Source: Pseudazoarcus sp963975885 | GTDB lineage: Bacteria; Pseudomonadota; Gammaproteobacteria; Burkholderiales; Rhodocyclaceae | Direction of reading: 5' to 3' | NCBI GenBank assembly: GCA_963975885.1 | Contig: CAXBIS010000001.1 | Location: forward strand, 270,297 to 334,296 | Length of the DNA: 64,000 nt | Shown: positions 27,687 through 36,384 of the stretch, in pieces | Layout: each line of letters begins with the position of its first letter | Numbering within the stretch: the first letter of the stretch is position 1 | Program-made: the position numbers and the translations under genes | Notes under the pieces: generated by a model | The model's database searches: none | Told to the model about the DNA's origin: nothing | Seen by the model: the letters and a program-made list of their open reading frames with translations, nothing else

Positions 27687-27835
27687 GGAGAACTGCGTTC
27701 GAGAGAAGCGTACTGCCAAGCTTCGAAAGCAGTTGTGGTATTCGTCCGGAGCTCTATGGCGGTAAGCCGGCTTGGTGTTCGGGCGTCATCGGGAAGTTCA
27801 GCAACAGCCCAGTTGCGAACTAATGGAGGACATAA

Positions 27836-28747
27836 GTGATCAAGACAGCAACACCTAATTTCCTGACAGCGACCGCAATGTGCGCAGCATTGCTTGCGGC
27901 GGGCGCGACCCAAGCGGATGACCGCGCGGTCATAATTTCACAAGGTGATACGGCGATTAGGATATTCGACGTCAAGCAGGCCGTGAACGCGCAAGTGCCT
28001 CCCGAGTCGCGCATTCAGATCTATGGCAATGAAAAGAAGCTGCGCGAGTTCGTCGGTTCGATGTTCGTTCGCGCGAAATTGGCTGAGTACGCAACCAAGC
28101 GCGAACTCACGGCTGCAGAACAGTGGCGTATCGATGAGGCAGAGCGTCGCATGTTGAGTCAGATCGAGATCGAGCGACAAATTGCCGAGCGCGGCGAACC
28201 GGACTTCGAAAAATATGTAAAGGAGATCTATATCGGCTCACCGGAACGTTTCATGGTTCCGGCCGCTGTGCGCGCGCAGCATGTCTTGATCTCGAACGAG
28301 AACCGCAGCGATGAAGAAGCGCGCGCGATTGCGACTAGCGTGTACGAGTCGGCCAAGGCGGGAACGCCCTTCGAGGAACTCGTAATCGAGTTCTCCGACG
28401 ACCACAGCAAGGAAAAAAACAAAGGCGATCTTGGGTTCTTCACCACCGGTCAGATGGTCAAGGCTTTTGAGCAAGCTGCATTCGCGCTCAAGGAGCCGGG
28501 TGATCTTGCCGGGCCCGTGAAGACGCAGTTTGGGTATCACGTGATTCGTCTCGTTGAAAAGCGGGCGGAACGCCGGCGTGAGTTCGATGAGGTTAAGGCC
28601 AGTCTGATTAAGGCTGAGCAGGATCGTCATCGCGTCACGGTCGTGAATGAGCTCATCGAGAACGTGGGTGCGCTCGACGGTGTGGTTGTAAATGATGAAG
28701 CGCTTAATTCGCTGATTCAGCGACCCCCGACAGCCTCCGGCCGTTGA
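27836..28747 (+). CDS. Periplasmic parvulin-type peptidyl-prolyl isomerase
   Basis: The gene starts at GTG 27836 behind GGAGGA and encodes 303 residues. The signal peptide ends near ATQA (residue 26). A helical SurA-like N-terminal part is followed by a parvulin domain at about residues 143-242. That domain contains VRAQHVLISNENRSDEEAR, KNKGDLGFFTTGQMVKAFE and QFGYHVIRLVEKR. A helical tail follows. The role is probably folding of exported proteins. PpiC-like genes also occur in exopolysaccharide loci (EpsD/PrsD-type), so a link with the following glycan genes is equally possible. Confidence 0.9.
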   Translation: MIKTATPNFLTATAMCAALLAAGATQADDRAVIISQGDTAIRIFDVKQAVNAQVPPESRIQIYGNEKKLREFVGSMFVRAKLAEYATKRELTAAEQWRIDEAERRMLSQIEIERQIAERGEPDFEKYVKEIYIGSPERFMVPAAVRAQHVLISNENRSDEEARAIATSVYESAKAGTPFEELVIEFSDDHSKEKNKGDLGFFTTGQMVKAFEQAAFALKEPGDLAGPVKTQFGYHVIRLVEKRAERRREFDEVKASLIKAEQDRHRVTVVNELIENVGALDGVVVNDEALNSLIQRPPTASGR

Positions 28748-28800
28748 TGAGTCGGTGAAGGGAGCGGTCATGGGGCGCACAGGCCCGCGGTGACGTGTTT

Positions 28801-29598
28801 ATGGCACCGAAACAACTCTGGGCCCGTCGCGAACTAATCTTGCAGTTCGCCCGCCGCGATCTGGCCGCACGCTATGCCGGTTCATTGGGCGGCGCGTCCT
28901 GGCTCATTGCCCAGCCCGCGCTGCTGCTCGCGCTCTACACCTTCGTGTTCGTCGAGATCTTCAAGGTCCGCTGGCCGAACGCCGCGGGTGGCGCGACTTC
29001 GGTGGACTTCGCGCTGATGGCGTTTGCAGGCTTCAGCCTGCACGCCATGTTCGCGGACTGCGCGTCGCGGGCCGTCGGGCTGATCTCGGGTAATCCCAAC
29101 TTCGTCAAGAAGCAGCAGTTCCCGCTCGAGACCATCGGTATCGCCCTGACGGCGGCGTCATTCGTCCAGTACCTGGCAGCGCTCGCGCTGCTGGTCGTGC
29201 TGTCGGTGGTGGTATACGGCTTGCCGCCGTGGACCTTCCTGCTGTTGCCGCTATACCTGCTCCCCTTCTTCGTCCTTTGCGTCGGTACGGTCTGGCTACT
29301 CTCGTCGCTCGGCGTGTATCTCAGGGATCTGGGTCAGATCGTCGGCATGGTCATGACGGCGTTGTTCTTTCTGTCGCCGATCCTCTATCCGGTGGAGTTC
29401 GTTCCCGAAGCCTATCGCGTGTTCATCGCGCTCAACCCGCTGACCTTTCCGGTCGAGGCGGTGCGCAGCCTGTTGTTCGACGGGGTCTTGCCTGACACCT
29501 TCGGTTTCGCGCTGTACGCGACCATGAGCGTCATTGTTCTGGCCTTGTCGGTGTTCGTTTTCGGCCGTCTCAAGCACGGGTTCGCCGATGTCCTCTGA
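28801..29598 (+). CDS. wzm: Polysaccharide ABC exporter, permease (Wzm-type)
   Basis: ATG 28801 gives 265 residues; a GTG two codons earlier is also possible. The protein starts with an amphipathic cytoplasmic segment (ELILQFARRDLAARYAGS) and has six membrane segments. The family motif FLSPILYPVEFVPEAYR lies near residue 190. Wzm-type permeases export undecaprenyl-linked polysaccharide across the inner membrane. The gene overlaps the ATPase gene by 11 bp. Confidence 0.92.
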   Translation: MAPKQLWARRELILQFARRDLAARYAGSLGGASWLIAQPALLLALYTFVFVEIFKVRWPNAAGGATSVDFALMAFAGFSLHAMFADCASRAVGLISGNPNFVKKQQFPLETIGIALTAASFVQYLAALALLVVLSVVVYGLPPWTFLLLPLYLLPFFVLCVGTVWLLSSLGVYLRDLGQIVGMVMTALFFLSPILYPVEFVPEAYRVFIALNPLTFPVEAVRSLLFDGVLPDTFGFALYATMSVIVLALSVFVFGRLKHGFADVL

Positions 29599-30886
29599 GC
29601 CGTTGGTATCCGAACGCGCCGTTTTCTGCGAGGCGCTGACCAAGCATTACCGCCTGTTTCCAAGCCCGCGCGCCCGTCTGATGCACGCACTGATCGGACG
29701 CAGTGCCGGAAGTGTCGAGGTGCCGGCGCTGGAGGGGGTGAGTTTCGATATCCACCGGGGCGAGGTTGTCGGCATCATCGGGCGAAACGGCTCGGGCAAG
29801 TCCACCCTGTTGCAGATCCTCAGCGGCGTACTCGAACCGACCTCCGGCGTGTTCGAGGTGCACGGGCGGCTGGCTGCGCTGCTCGAACTCGGTGCCGGTT
29901 TCAATCCCGATTTCTCCGGGATCGAGAACGTCTTTCTCAACGCGGCCATCCTCGGCCTGAGCCGTGCCGAGACCGAAGAGCGTCTGCCGCACATTCTTGA
30001 ATTCGCCGGGATCGGCGAATACGTGCACCAACCGGTCAAGACCTACTCGTCGGGCATGTTCGTGCGGCTGGCATTCGCCGTGGCCGCCTGTGTGGAACCC
30101 GATATCCTGATCGTCGACGAGGCCCTGGCCGTTGGCGACATCAAGTTCCAGTCGCGTTGCTTCCGGCATTTCGAACGCATGGTCCAGCAGGGCAAGACGA
30201 TTGTCTTCGTGACGCATTCGATCGAACAGGTCGTGCGCCACTGTCATCGCGCGATCCTGCTCGAAGCCGGGCAGGTGCGCCGTATCGGCGACCCGCTGGA
30301 AGTCACCAACGAATACCGGGAACTGATGTTCGGCGCGGTGGGTGACGATGGCCCCGATCCCGCAGCATTGCCGGATGACGCGGAGCCGGTCGGGGACGAG
30401 GCCGCCCTCGAACAGCGTGAAGGCTATTGTTCGACCGAGTATCGCTGGGGCAGCGGCGAGGCCCGGATCGTCGATGTCGCGATGCTCTCGCGGGACGGTG
30501 TCGGCCATCGCACACGTTTCGTCACCGGGGAAGCCGTCGTGATCGAGATGGTCGTCCGCGTTCTGGTCGACGATGCGCCGATCTTCGGCTTCTTCATCAA
30601 GACTCCCGATGGCGTCACGGTGTACGGCAACAGCTCGCGCACCATGCCCTTGCCGGATGGCAAGCCGCCGGGCAAGGGCCCCGGCCGCTACCGCATTGCC
30701 TTCCAGTGCACCATGCATCTCGGCCACGGGCCGTATCTGTTGTCGGTGGGCGCTGCGGCTTCGCGGGAAGGCGAGATCGTACCGCTCGACCGGCGCTACG
30801 ATGTAATGCAATTCGACGTGGTCAATTCGTCCGGCGCGGCGGGCGTTGCCGATCTGGATGCGGTCTGCCGCATCCGCGCAGAATGA
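29588..30886 (+). CDS. wzt: Polysaccharide ABC exporter, ATPase with C-terminal glycan-binding domain (Wzt)
   Basis: ATG 29588 gives 432 residues. The ATPase domain has Walker A GRNGSGKSTLL near residue 64, signature YSSGMFVRLAFAVA near 153, Walker B DILIVDEALAVGD near 172 and the switch His in VFVTHSIEQV near 207. After residue 280 comes a Wzt-C-type beta-sandwich (FGFFIKTPDGVTVYGNSSR, CTMHLGHGPYLLSVGAA). In characterised systems this domain recognises the modified non-reducing end of the glycan before export. Its presence suggests that export here depends on a terminal cap. Confidence 0.94.
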   Translation: MSSEPLVSERAVFCEALTKHYRLFPSPRARLMHALIGRSAGSVEVPALEGVSFDIHRGEVVGIIGRNGSGKSTLLQILSGVLEPTSGVFEVHGRLAALLELGAGFNPDFSGIENVFLNAAILGLSRAETEERLPHILEFAGIGEYVHQPVKTYSSGMFVRLAFAVAACVEPDILIVDEALAVGDIKFQSRCFRHFERMVQQGKTIVFVTHSIEQVVRHCHRAILLEAGQVRRIGDPLEVTNEYRELMFGAVGDDGPDPAALPDDAEPVGDEAALEQREGYCSTEYRWGSGEARIVDVAMLSRDGVGHRTRFVTGEAVVIEMVVRVLVDDAPIFGFFIKTPDGVTVYGNSSRTMPLPDGKPPGKGPGRYRIAFQCTMHLGHGPYLLSVGAAASREGEIVPLDRRYDVMQFDVVNSSGAAGVADLDAVCRIRAE

Positions 30887-30897
30887 AAGGTTCTCCG

Positions 30898-31572
30898 ATG
30901 TCCGACACCGATTCACCGACCTATCACGACTTCTCCTGGCTGGGATTGCCCACGCCGCAGATTCCCGGCATCTTCAAGCCCAATCAGGACGCCAAGGCAC
31001 CGGTGTTGTGCGCTTACGTGCTGCTCGCCCTGGCGCGCTCGAAGGCCGCCGCAGCAAGTGCGCCGAGCTTTGCCGAGTTGTTCTGCGCTGACGGGTTCTA
31101 TGCGATGTTCGCCGCCCGTTTCGGCGCCGCCCGTGCGTGCGGATTCGACAACGACCGCGACGGTCATTTCGCTTCCGCACTGCGCATCCGTGAGCGACTC
31201 GGCCTGGATAACGTCGAGTTCGTCCAGTGTGCGGTCGAGCAGATCGGCGACGCGCGTTTCGACATCGTCGCGAATGTCGGCGGCCTGTATCACGTCGATG
31301 ACCCGCATGCGGTCCTGCAACAATCCTGGGAGATGGCTGGGCGCTTCCTGATCGTGCAGAACGTGGTCTCGATGGCGAACGACGAAGCCGACTATTTCGA
31401 ACGTCCCGCGCCGGGTCTGGACTGGGGCAACCGCTTCAGCCGGACGTCATTCGATCGTCTGGTGCGCTCGCTGGGCGGCACGGTCGTGCTGCATGACTTC
31501 AACACGCTGGACGCCAATCCCCGCATGGAGGATCGCGGCAGCCTGTATTACCTGATCGAGAAGACGGCGTGA
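30898..31572 (+). CDS. SAM-dependent methyltransferase (probable)
   Basis: ATG 30898 (MSDTDSPTYHDFSWLGLP) gives 224 residues; an ATG at 30883 would add five. The fold is a class I methyltransferase: AELFCADGFYAMFAARFGA is the motif I region, FDNDRDGHF the acidic loop and FDIVANVGGLYHVDD the motif IV/post-I region. The glycine-rich loop is less canonical than usual. It lies between wzt and a second methyltransferase, with which it overlaps by 4 bp, so sugar or end-group methylation is likely. Confidence 0.78.
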   Translation: MSDTDSPTYHDFSWLGLPTPQIPGIFKPNQDAKAPVLCAYVLLALARSKAAAASAPSFAELFCADGFYAMFAARFGAARACGFDNDRDGHFASALRIRERLGLDNVEFVQCAVEQIGDARFDIVANVGGLYHVDDPHAVLQQSWEMAGRFLIVQNVVSMANDEADYFERPAPGLDWGNRFSRTSFDRLVRSLGGTVVLHDFNTLDANPRMEDRGSLYYLIEKTA

Positions 31573-33263
31573 GCATGCAGAATGAGTCAGGGGCGCTGAA
31601 CTGGATCGCTGCTGCCGGCTATGCGCGTGACGACGCAGGCTGTTGGGTGCGTCCGGATGCGCCGGCGTTCGGCTACAGCGATGGCGCGGAAGTCGAGGCG
31701 CGCATCGAGCGGTCGATCGCCGCCTGCACGGACCGCTCCGTGTTGTCCGAATCCCTGCGTCGGCACATCGTGGACTGGCCGAGTCGCTACCACCTGTCGC
31801 CGGTGCGGGCGAATCTGCTGCGCCCGCTGGTGGCGCAGCTCGCGGGGCGTGACGTGCTCGAGATCGGCGCCGGTTGCGGGGCGATTTCGCGTTTTCTCGG
31901 CGAATCGGGCGCGCATTCCGTGGTTGCGCTGGAAGGCAGCCGACAGCGCGCCCGATGCGCGGCGTTACGTTGCGCGGACCTGCCCAATGTGGCGGCGGTC
32001 GCCGAATCGCTGCAGTCTCTGCAGTCCGATGCGAGCTTCGACGTGGTGACGCTGATCGGGGTGCTCGAGTACGCCCGCATCTATTTCAGGACGGGCGTCG
32101 ACGGCGATCCGGTGGCGCACATGCTTGCCGCAGCGCGGGCCCGGTTGCGGCCGGGCGGGATGCTGATTGTCGCGATCGAGAACCAGCTCGGCCTGAAGTA
32201 TTACGCCGGCTACGATGAGGATCACGTCGCTGCACGCTTCTTCGGCATCGAGGACGCCTACGCGGCCGATGGCGTAGTCACCTTTGGCCGGCAGGAACTG
32301 GCGCAACACATCGAGAACGCGGGGTTGCCGGCGCAGCACTGGTACTTCCCGTTTCCCGACTACAAGCTGCCCTGCATGGTGGCGACCGCCGGGGCGCTCG
32401 ACGAGCCCGCGCAGTGCGATCTGGTCCCGCTGCTGCAGGCGAGCGTGCCGGCCGATCCGCAGGCGCCCCAGGTACCGCTGTATTCTCTCGCGCAGGCCTG
32501 GGCGCCGGTGTTCCGCAACGGGCTGGCAGGCCATCTCGCCAATTCGTTTCTGGTGGTCGCGTCCGACAAGGCCGCGAACGTGCGCACCGACGATTTGCTT
32601 GCCGTCGCCTATGCGACCGAGCGTCGTCCGCGCTTTGCCAAACAGACCGTGCTGCGCCGCGGCGCATGCGGACCGGTGGTCGAGGTGGCTGCGATCGCTC
32701 CGCAGACGACACGCGATGGGCATTCAGACGTTCGTCAGGTGCTCGAGGCCGGACACTATGTCGCTGGCGAGCTGTGGCAATCGCGGCTGGTCGCCTTGAG
32801 CGCACGCGAGGGCTGGACGCTCGACGAGCTCGTCGCCTGGCTCTCGGTGTGGGTCGGTGCGCTTGGCCCGCCCGCTCCGACAGCCGGGTCGCGTCTGCCC
32901 GATACGCATTGGGACGCGATCCCGAAGAATCTCGTGGTTTCTTCCGGCGAGGCGGTCTTCATCGACCTCGAATGGCGCCGGGCGGATGCGCCTCGCTTCG
33001 AGGAACTGCTCTATCGCGGCGCCCTGCTGTCGCTGCTCGGCCTGGCGTCGGTCGCACAGCCTGCCGACCCCGCCCAGCTCGAGATGCGGGTGCTGTTGCC
33101 GCAAATTCTGGAACGGTTCGGAGTGCCCGCGGATTCCGCCTCGATGGGCGCGCTGCACGCCCTGGAGATGGCCTTCCAGCAGGATGTGAACGGCTGCGCA
33201 TGGATCGATTTCGACACCGTGATGCGCTACCGTCTGCCGCTCGTCCGAGCGCGCCATGGCTGA
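31569..33263 (+). CDS. Methyltransferase fused to a kinase-like domain, possible chain terminator
   Basis: This 564-residue protein has a class I methyltransferase domain (about residues 85-260; motif I VLEIGAGCGAISRFLG near 96). The C-terminal half contains HWDAIPKNLVV near 446 and VFIDLEW near 461. Their spacing resembles the HxDxxPxN catalytic loop and metal-binding Asp of aminoglycoside-type and lipopolysaccharide kinases. A Lys in FAKQTVLRR near 357 could be the ATP-binding lysine. The layout recalls WbdD, the methyltransferase-kinase that ends O9a chains, but there is no long coiled coil. The kinase assignment is inference. Confidence 0.72.
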   Translation: MSMQNESGALNWIAAAGYARDDAGCWVRPDAPAFGYSDGAEVEARIERSIAACTDRSVLSESLRRHIVDWPSRYHLSPVRANLLRPLVAQLAGRDVLEIGAGCGAISRFLGESGAHSVVALEGSRQRARCAALRCADLPNVAAVAESLQSLQSDASFDVVTLIGVLEYARIYFRTGVDGDPVAHMLAAARARLRPGGMLIVAIENQLGLKYYAGYDEDHVAARFFGIEDAYAADGVVTFGRQELAQHIENAGLPAQHWYFPFPDYKLPCMVATAGALDEPAQCDLVPLLQASVPADPQAPQVPLYSLAQAWAPVFRNGLAGHLANSFLVVASDKAANVRTDDLLAVAYATERRPRFAKQTVLRRGACGPVVEVAAIAPQTTRDGHSDVRQVLEAGHYVAGELWQSRLVALSAREGWTLDELVAWLSVWVGALGPPAPTAGSRLPDTHWDAIPKNLVVSSGEAVFIDLEWRRADAPRFEELLYRGALLSLLGLASVAQPADPAQLEMRVLLPQILERFGVPADSASMGALHALEMAFQQDVNGCAWIDFDTVMRYRLPLVRARHG

Positions 33264-33299
33264 AGCCGCGTCACGCCCAACCCTTCTCACCCAATTCCG

Positions 33300-34109
33300 A
33301 TGACATCGATTTCCGAACTCCTCGCCGCCGTTCCGCCCGAAACCGTCCCGCCCGATCCCCTCGCGGCGCCTGCGCAGCGCTACATGATCGCCTTCACGCC
33401 GCGCTCCGGGAGCAGCTATCTGTGCGAGCGACTGGAGCGTACCGGCGCTGCGGGCGTTCCCCGCGAGATCCTGAACAAGGATCTCATGCCCGTGGTGCTC
33501 GAGCAGATTCCCGCGAGCACGCCTGCGCAATACCTGCAACGCGTGCTTGCGGTCAGGGCCACCGGTGGCGTGAGCGGGTTCAAGACTTCCTGGTTTCAGC
33601 TTGCCGAGTTCTCGGGGGCGTTGCCCGACGGTTTTGACCACTGGGCCGACTACCGCTGCGTCTACCTGGTGCGTGGTGATCTCGCCGCGCAGGCCGTTTC
33701 GCTGTACCGGGCCGTCGGCACCAACGTCTTTCATACGAACATTCCCGTCGACGATGCGGCGCGGCGGCGTCTCGAAGATCTGCCGTATCGTTATGACGAA
33801 ATCGCTCACTGGTATCGCCATCTGCTGGAGCAGGAGCAGGCCTGGGAGGCTTGGTTCCGCGAGCGTTCCATTGAACCGTTGCGTGTGACCTATGAGGCGG
33901 TGCATGAGGACGTTGGCGCCGTTTCGCATGCGATACTCTCGTTTCTCGGCGTGCGCGGCAGCGACGAAGGCTTGCGCGAAGCGTCGGTTTTCCGCAAGCT
34001 CGGAGGCTCCACCAGCGCGCAATGGGCTGATCGGTTTGCAGCCGATCATGCCGCACGCACCGGCGATACGGTCCGGCGCAGCCCTGACGATGGGGTGGCG
34101 CTACTGTGA
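33300..34109 (+). CDS. Stf0-family sulfotransferase
   Basis: This 269-residue protein has the PAPS-binding loop FTPRSGSSYLCERLERTG at about residues 31-48 and the second PAPS element YRCVYLVRGDLAAQAVS near 118. Both match the Stf0 family, whose founding member sulfates trehalose in mycobacteria. Its position among glycan genes suggests sulfation of a surface sugar. The acceptor is unknown and no PAPS-making genes are in this window. Confidence 0.88.
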   Translation: MTSISELLAAVPPETVPPDPLAAPAQRYMIAFTPRSGSSYLCERLERTGAAGVPREILNKDLMPVVLEQIPASTPAQYLQRVLAVRATGGVSGFKTSWFQLAEFSGALPDGFDHWADYRCVYLVRGDLAAQAVSLYRAVGTNVFHTNIPVDDAARRRLEDLPYRYDEIAHWYRHLLEQEQAWEAWFRERSIEPLRVTYEAVHEDVGAVSHAILSFLGVRGSDEGLREASVFRKLGGSTSAQWADRFAADHAARTGDTVRRSPDDGVALL

Positions 34110-34133
34110 ACTCGTGAAATGTAGGGGTATAAG

Positions 34134-35171
34134 TTGACTGTTTCCGTCATCGTTCTTGCTGACGGCAAGGGCCGCCTGGACCGGGCGATTGATTCCGTGC
34201 TCTCGCAGAAGCGTGCTGACGTCGAAGTGCTTGTCGTCGCGCGCAAACCCGTCAAGGACATCGACGCGCTGGCGAGCAAGAAGGGCGTCGAGGTGTTCTC
34301 TCCGGGCGAATCGCTCAGTCGAGCCGTCGCGGCCAACGAAGGCATTGAACGATGCCGGGGTGATTGGGTGACCGTGATCGACGGTGCCGACTGGTTCGAT
34401 GCAGATCATTTCGCGACCATGGTCGCCACCGCGTCGCGTTCGCGCGGCAATCTGCTCGTCTATTCCGGCGTCCAGCTGCATGGCGGCAGCCGCGTCCGCG
34501 ATCGCTCGCCCGGCTACTGGCGTCAGCGCCTGTTCGAGCAACCGCTGGTGCCAGCGTGCGGCGTGATGTTCTCGAAGGAGCTGGTCGTCCGCCACGGTTG
34601 CCGATTCGATCCGCAATTCGCGCTGTTCGAGGACTGGGATTTTCTTCTTCAGTGTTCCGCGCTGACCGATTTCCTGCGCGCGCCGGGGACTTCGGCGCGC
34701 CACGACGAGAGTGTGCGCAAGCCGCGCGAGAACAGCGTCTCCGCGAATATCGGACGTCTGCAGAAGAAGTGGGGCGCGCAATACGAAGAGGTTCGCTCCC
34801 TGGCCGACGGCGCCGCACACCAGGCGGCGGAAGCGAATGCGCGGAGGTCGCCACGCGATGCCATGCGCCCGTTGCGGGCGGCCTTGCAGGTCGATCCGGG
34901 CAACCCCGCGCTGCTCAGCCGGCTGGCCTTGAGTTACGGACAGACGGGAGATGCCCAGCAAGCCTTGCTCGCACTGCGCCGGGCCTGCGACAGCGATCCC
35001 GGGTCGGCGACGCTGCTGGGGGATCGTGTGATCCTCGAACATCGAATGGGCCAGCGCGATCAGGCCCGCAAGAGCTTCGTCCGTCTGGTCGAGGTTTCCG
35101 GATCGGAAGCGGACTGGGCTCGGATGAAGGCCATCGGTGCCGTCATTGGAGCCCGGATCGAGGAAGACTAG
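34134..35171 (+). CDS. Glycosyltransferase family 2 with C-terminal TPR segment
   Basis: The gene starts at TTG 34134 after TAGGGG and gives 345 residues. Residues 1-200 form a GT-A domain. Its DxD position reads WVTVIDGADWFDADHF near 80 and is somewhat degenerate. After residue 235 come two or three TPR-like helical pairs (RDAMRPLRAALQVDPGNPAL and DAQQALLALRRACDSDPGSA). TPR tails recur in this locus and probably mediate assembly of a synthesis complex. Donor and acceptor unknown. Confidence 0.8.
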   Translation: MTVSVIVLADGKGRLDRAIDSVLSQKRADVEVLVVARKPVKDIDALASKKGVEVFSPGESLSRAVAANEGIERCRGDWVTVIDGADWFDADHFATMVATASRSRGNLLVYSGVQLHGGSRVRDRSPGYWRQRLFEQPLVPACGVMFSKELVVRHGCRFDPQFALFEDWDFLLQCSALTDFLRAPGTSARHDESVRKPRENSVSANIGRLQKKWGAQYEEVRSLADGAAHQAAEANARRSPRDAMRPLRAALQVDPGNPALLSRLALSYGQTGDAQQALLALRRACDSDPGSATLLGDRVILEHRMGQRDQARKSFVRLVEVSGSEADWARMKAIGAVIGARIEED

Positions 35172-35175
35172 GGCC

Positions 35176-36384
35176 ATGTCCTTGACGCATGTGCCCGCCG
35201 GAGAGGGTGTCGTCGACATCATCATCCCGGTCTACAAGGGCCTGGATGTCACGCAGGCCTGTCTGCGCTCGGTGTTGGCGACGGTTTCGAGAACGCCGTT
35301 CCGTATGGTCGTCGTGGACGATTGCTCCCCTGACCCCCACCTGTCCGCGTGGCTCGACGAACTGGCGGCGAACGAGACCGTCGAGTTGCTGCGAAACGAG
35401 CGCAACATGGGCTTCGTGGCTTCGGTCAATCGGGGCGTAGCGCTGCATCCCGAGCGCGACGTCGTCATTCTCAACAGTGACACCGAAGTCTGCGGCAACT
35501 GGCTCGACCGGATCGTCGGCTGCGCTCGCGCGCAGCCGGGCGCGGCCACGGTGACGCCGTTTTCGAACAACGCCAGCATCTGCAGCTACCCGGTGCCGTG
35601 TGAAGAGAACGCCTTGCCCGAGGGCTGGTCGCTTGAAGCGCTCGACGCTGCGTTTGCCCGCGCGAACGCCGGTCGCCATGCCGATCTGCCGACCGGAGTC
35701 GGGTTCTGCATGTTCATCCGGCGCGCGTGCTGGGATGCGATCGGGGGCCTCGACGAGAGTCGCTTCGGCGTCGGTTACGGCGAGGAAAGCGACTTCTGCA
35801 TGCGGGCCCGCGCGGCCGGCTGGTCAAACCTGCTTGCCGCAGACACCTTCGTCTTTCACAAGGGCTCGGAGAGCTTCGGCGATGCGCGTTTCGAGCGCAT
35901 GAGGCTGGCTGAATCCGTGATGCAGGAACTGCATCCCGACTACGGCCCTGCCGTGACCGCCTTCCTGCGCGAAGACCCGCTGGCCGAATTGCGGCGACGG
36001 GTGAACCGGGAACGTGCGCGCCGTTCGCACGCGGACGCCATGCTCGTCGAGGACGAGGGCGTGCAGGCGGGGCGCAGTGCGCAGGCGAGACTGCTTGGCT
36101 GGATCGAGTTTGCCGAGGAACGTGCGCAGGCGCTCGAGCTCGAGCGCGACTTTCTCAGCGACTCGCTGCAAGAGGCCCGAACGCACGGGGAGGCGTTGCG
36201 CACGGCCCTGTCCGACGCCGAGCGCTTCGTGCGTGAGCGCGAGGCCGATATCGCGGAACTGAGCGCGACGGTCGAACGCCTCCAGGCCGACAACGCTGAA
36301 CTGACGAGCAAGCTCGACGCGCTGCTGGGTTCGTGGCTGGCCCGCGTGTTCGCGAGGGCGTCTCGCGCAATGAGGAAACAATGA
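35176..36384 (+). CDS. Glycosyltransferase family 2 with C-terminal coiled coil
   Basis: ATG 35176 gives 402 residues. The GT-A domain starts VDIIIPVYKGLDVTQACL, has VVVDDCSPDP near residue 47, a DxD-type VVILNSDTEVCGNW near 97 and the acceptor-site motif GYGEESDFCMRARAAG near 203. This resembles rhamnosyl/galactofuranosyl-type GT2 enzymes. Residues about 310-385 are strongly predicted coiled coil by eye (long runs of Glu/Leu/Arg heptads). The 3' end overlaps the next gene by 4 bp. Confidence 0.86.
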   Translation: MSLTHVPAGEGVVDIIIPVYKGLDVTQACLRSVLATVSRTPFRMVVVDDCSPDPHLSAWLDELAANETVELLRNERNMGFVASVNRGVALHPERDVVILNSDTEVCGNWLDRIVGCARAQPGAATVTPFSNNASICSYPVPCEENALPEGWSLEALDAAFARANAGRHADLPTGVGFCMFIRRACWDAIGGLDESRFGVGYGEESDFCMRARAAGWSNLLAADTFVFHKGSESFGDARFERMRLAESVMQELHPDYGPAVTAFLREDPLAELRRRVNRERARRSHADAMLVEDEGVQAGRSAQARLLGWIEFAEERAQALELERDFLSDSLQEARTHGEALRTALSDAERFVREREADIAELSATVERLQADNAELTSKLDALLGSWLARVFARASRAMRKQ

